Positions 5,235 to 5,669 of a stretch of DNA of 5,669 bases are shown here, piece by piece. Positions within the stretch are counted from its first letter, which is position 1; each line of letters starts with the position of its first letter. The stretch is from the NCBI GenBank assembly GCA_026389695.1, contig JAPLHI010000056.1, forward strand, positions 1 through 5,669. The letters run 5' to 3'. The notes under the pieces are model-generated. The model did no database searches and had not been told where the DNA came from. It saw only the letters and a program-made list of their open reading frames with translations. This DNA is from Chloroflexota bacterium. Its GTDB lineage: Bacteria; Chloroflexota; Dehalococcoidia; GIF9; UBA5629. The translations under genes were made by a program, and so were the position numbers.

Positions 5235-5669
5235 TTACTGGGACGCGCTCTTATGCAGGGCGATTATCTTCTGCGCGATGAGCGCCGGCACCGCTTCATA
5301 GTGGCTGAACTCCACTGTGAAGGTGCCCCTGCCCTGTGTCATGGAACGCAGGTCGATGGCGTACCTTAATAGTTCAGATTGGGGCGCCTGCGCCTGTATC
5401 ACATTCATGCCTTGGCTGGGGCTCATACCCAGCACCCGCGCCCGCTTGGTGTTCAGGTCGCCTATGATATCTCCTGTAAAAGAATCGGGAACTGTCACCG
5501 TCATATTCATGATCGGCTCCAGGAGCACCGGGCTGCCATCCTGCATACCCTTTTTGAAAGCCTGGATGGAAGCTATTTTAAACGCCATTTCGGATGAATC
5601 TACGGCATGGAAGCTGCCGTCGTAAAGCGTTACCTTCATGTCAACAGCCGGGAAACCTGCCAGTACACC
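5235..5669 (-). CDS. fusA: Elongation factor G (or EF-G-like paralogue), C-terminal 144 residues (partial)
   Basis: On the minus strand the frame is open from the right edge to TAA at 5237-5235. The first visible residues, GVLAGFPAVD, run straight into MKVTLYDGSFH, so the apparent ATG at 5639 is internal. Seen are the end of domain IV (LYDGSFHAVDSSEMAFKIAS, then SPVLLEPIM) and domain V (VTVPDSFTGDIIGDLN, then YAIDLRSMTQGRGTFTVEFS and HYEAVP). EF-G is the GTPase that drives tRNA-mRNA translocation and, with RRF, ribosome recycling. The GTPase domain and the start lie outside the window. Domain V has RARVLGMSPSQGMNV and APQSELLRYAIDLRS where most housekeeping EF-Gs have RRGxIxGM and PLAEMFGYATDLRS. 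It may therefore be a second EF-G-type gene (fusA2-like) and not the str-operon copy, and the etf neighbourhood is consistent with that. The family is certain; the subtype is uncertain. Confidence 0.92.
   Translation of the reverse strand, partial: GVLAGFPAVDMKVTLYDGSFHAVDSSEMAFKIASIQAFKKGMQDGSPVLLEPIMNMTVTVPDSFTGDIIGDLNTKRARVLGMSPSQGMNVIQAQAPQSELLRYAIDLRSMTQGRGTFTVEFSHYEAVPALIAQKIIALHKSASQ

Noticed and set aside
5317..5625. Plus-strand ORFs opposite the EF-G gene (5317-5625 and 5379-5597)
   Set aside because: They are antisense to clear EF-G domain IV/V sequence, downstream of a strong terminator, and without recognisable motifs.

Overview
The window looks like a moderate-GC chromosomal segment from an anaerobic, Gram-positive-type bacterium. 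A clostridial or Peptococcaceae-like member of the Firmicutes is my best guess. The guess rests on strong AGGAGG-type ribosome binding sites, an etfB-etfA pair beside an Old Yellow Enzyme (OYE) family gene, and an ATC-hydrolase-family gene. None of this fixes the taxon.

Layout, left to right. (1) Bases 2-58 hold the last 18 codons of a TsaA/TrmO-type tRNA methyltransferase, cut by the window edge. (2) After a 139-base spacer with a small dyad, a 184-residue protein of the L-2-amino-thiazoline-4-carboxylate hydrolase family (198-752) is followed 25 bases later by a two-domain ChrA chromate-type transporter (778-1944). They are probably co-transcribed. (3) Bases 1945-2201 hold a protein-like stretch that changes frame at a run of five T. 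It looks like the remnant of an unrecognised small gene. (4) An OYE-family flavin oxidoreductase (2221-3150) has an intact N-terminal three quarters but stops right after the GGLRTP part of the FMN-phosphate site, so it is C-terminally truncated and probably inactive. (5) Bases 3151-3323 contain a 17-base palindrome and a good sigma-70-type promoter serving etfB (3324-4124) and etfA (4160-5158), the two subunits of an electron transfer flavoprotein. (6) A strong 14-bp hairpin terminator (5181-5212) separates etfA from the convergent C-terminal part of an elongation factor G gene on the minus strand (5235-5669), which runs off the right edge.

Functionally, only etfB and etfA form a clear working unit: a soluble heterodimer carrying electrons between flavin dehydrogenases and a membrane or bifurcating partner. 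No dehydrogenase or quinone-reductase partner lies within the window. The damaged OYE gene and the frame-broken remnant lie side by side between chrA and etfB, which suggests a decaying or rearranged stretch between two healthy transcription units. I see no CRISPR array, tRNA or rRNA gene, insertion sequence or phage gene, and nothing that amounts to a new multi-gene system. The most interesting details are the paired gene decay, the palindrome upstream of the etf promoter, and non-standard residues in the nucleotide/flavin sites of EtfB and EtfA.
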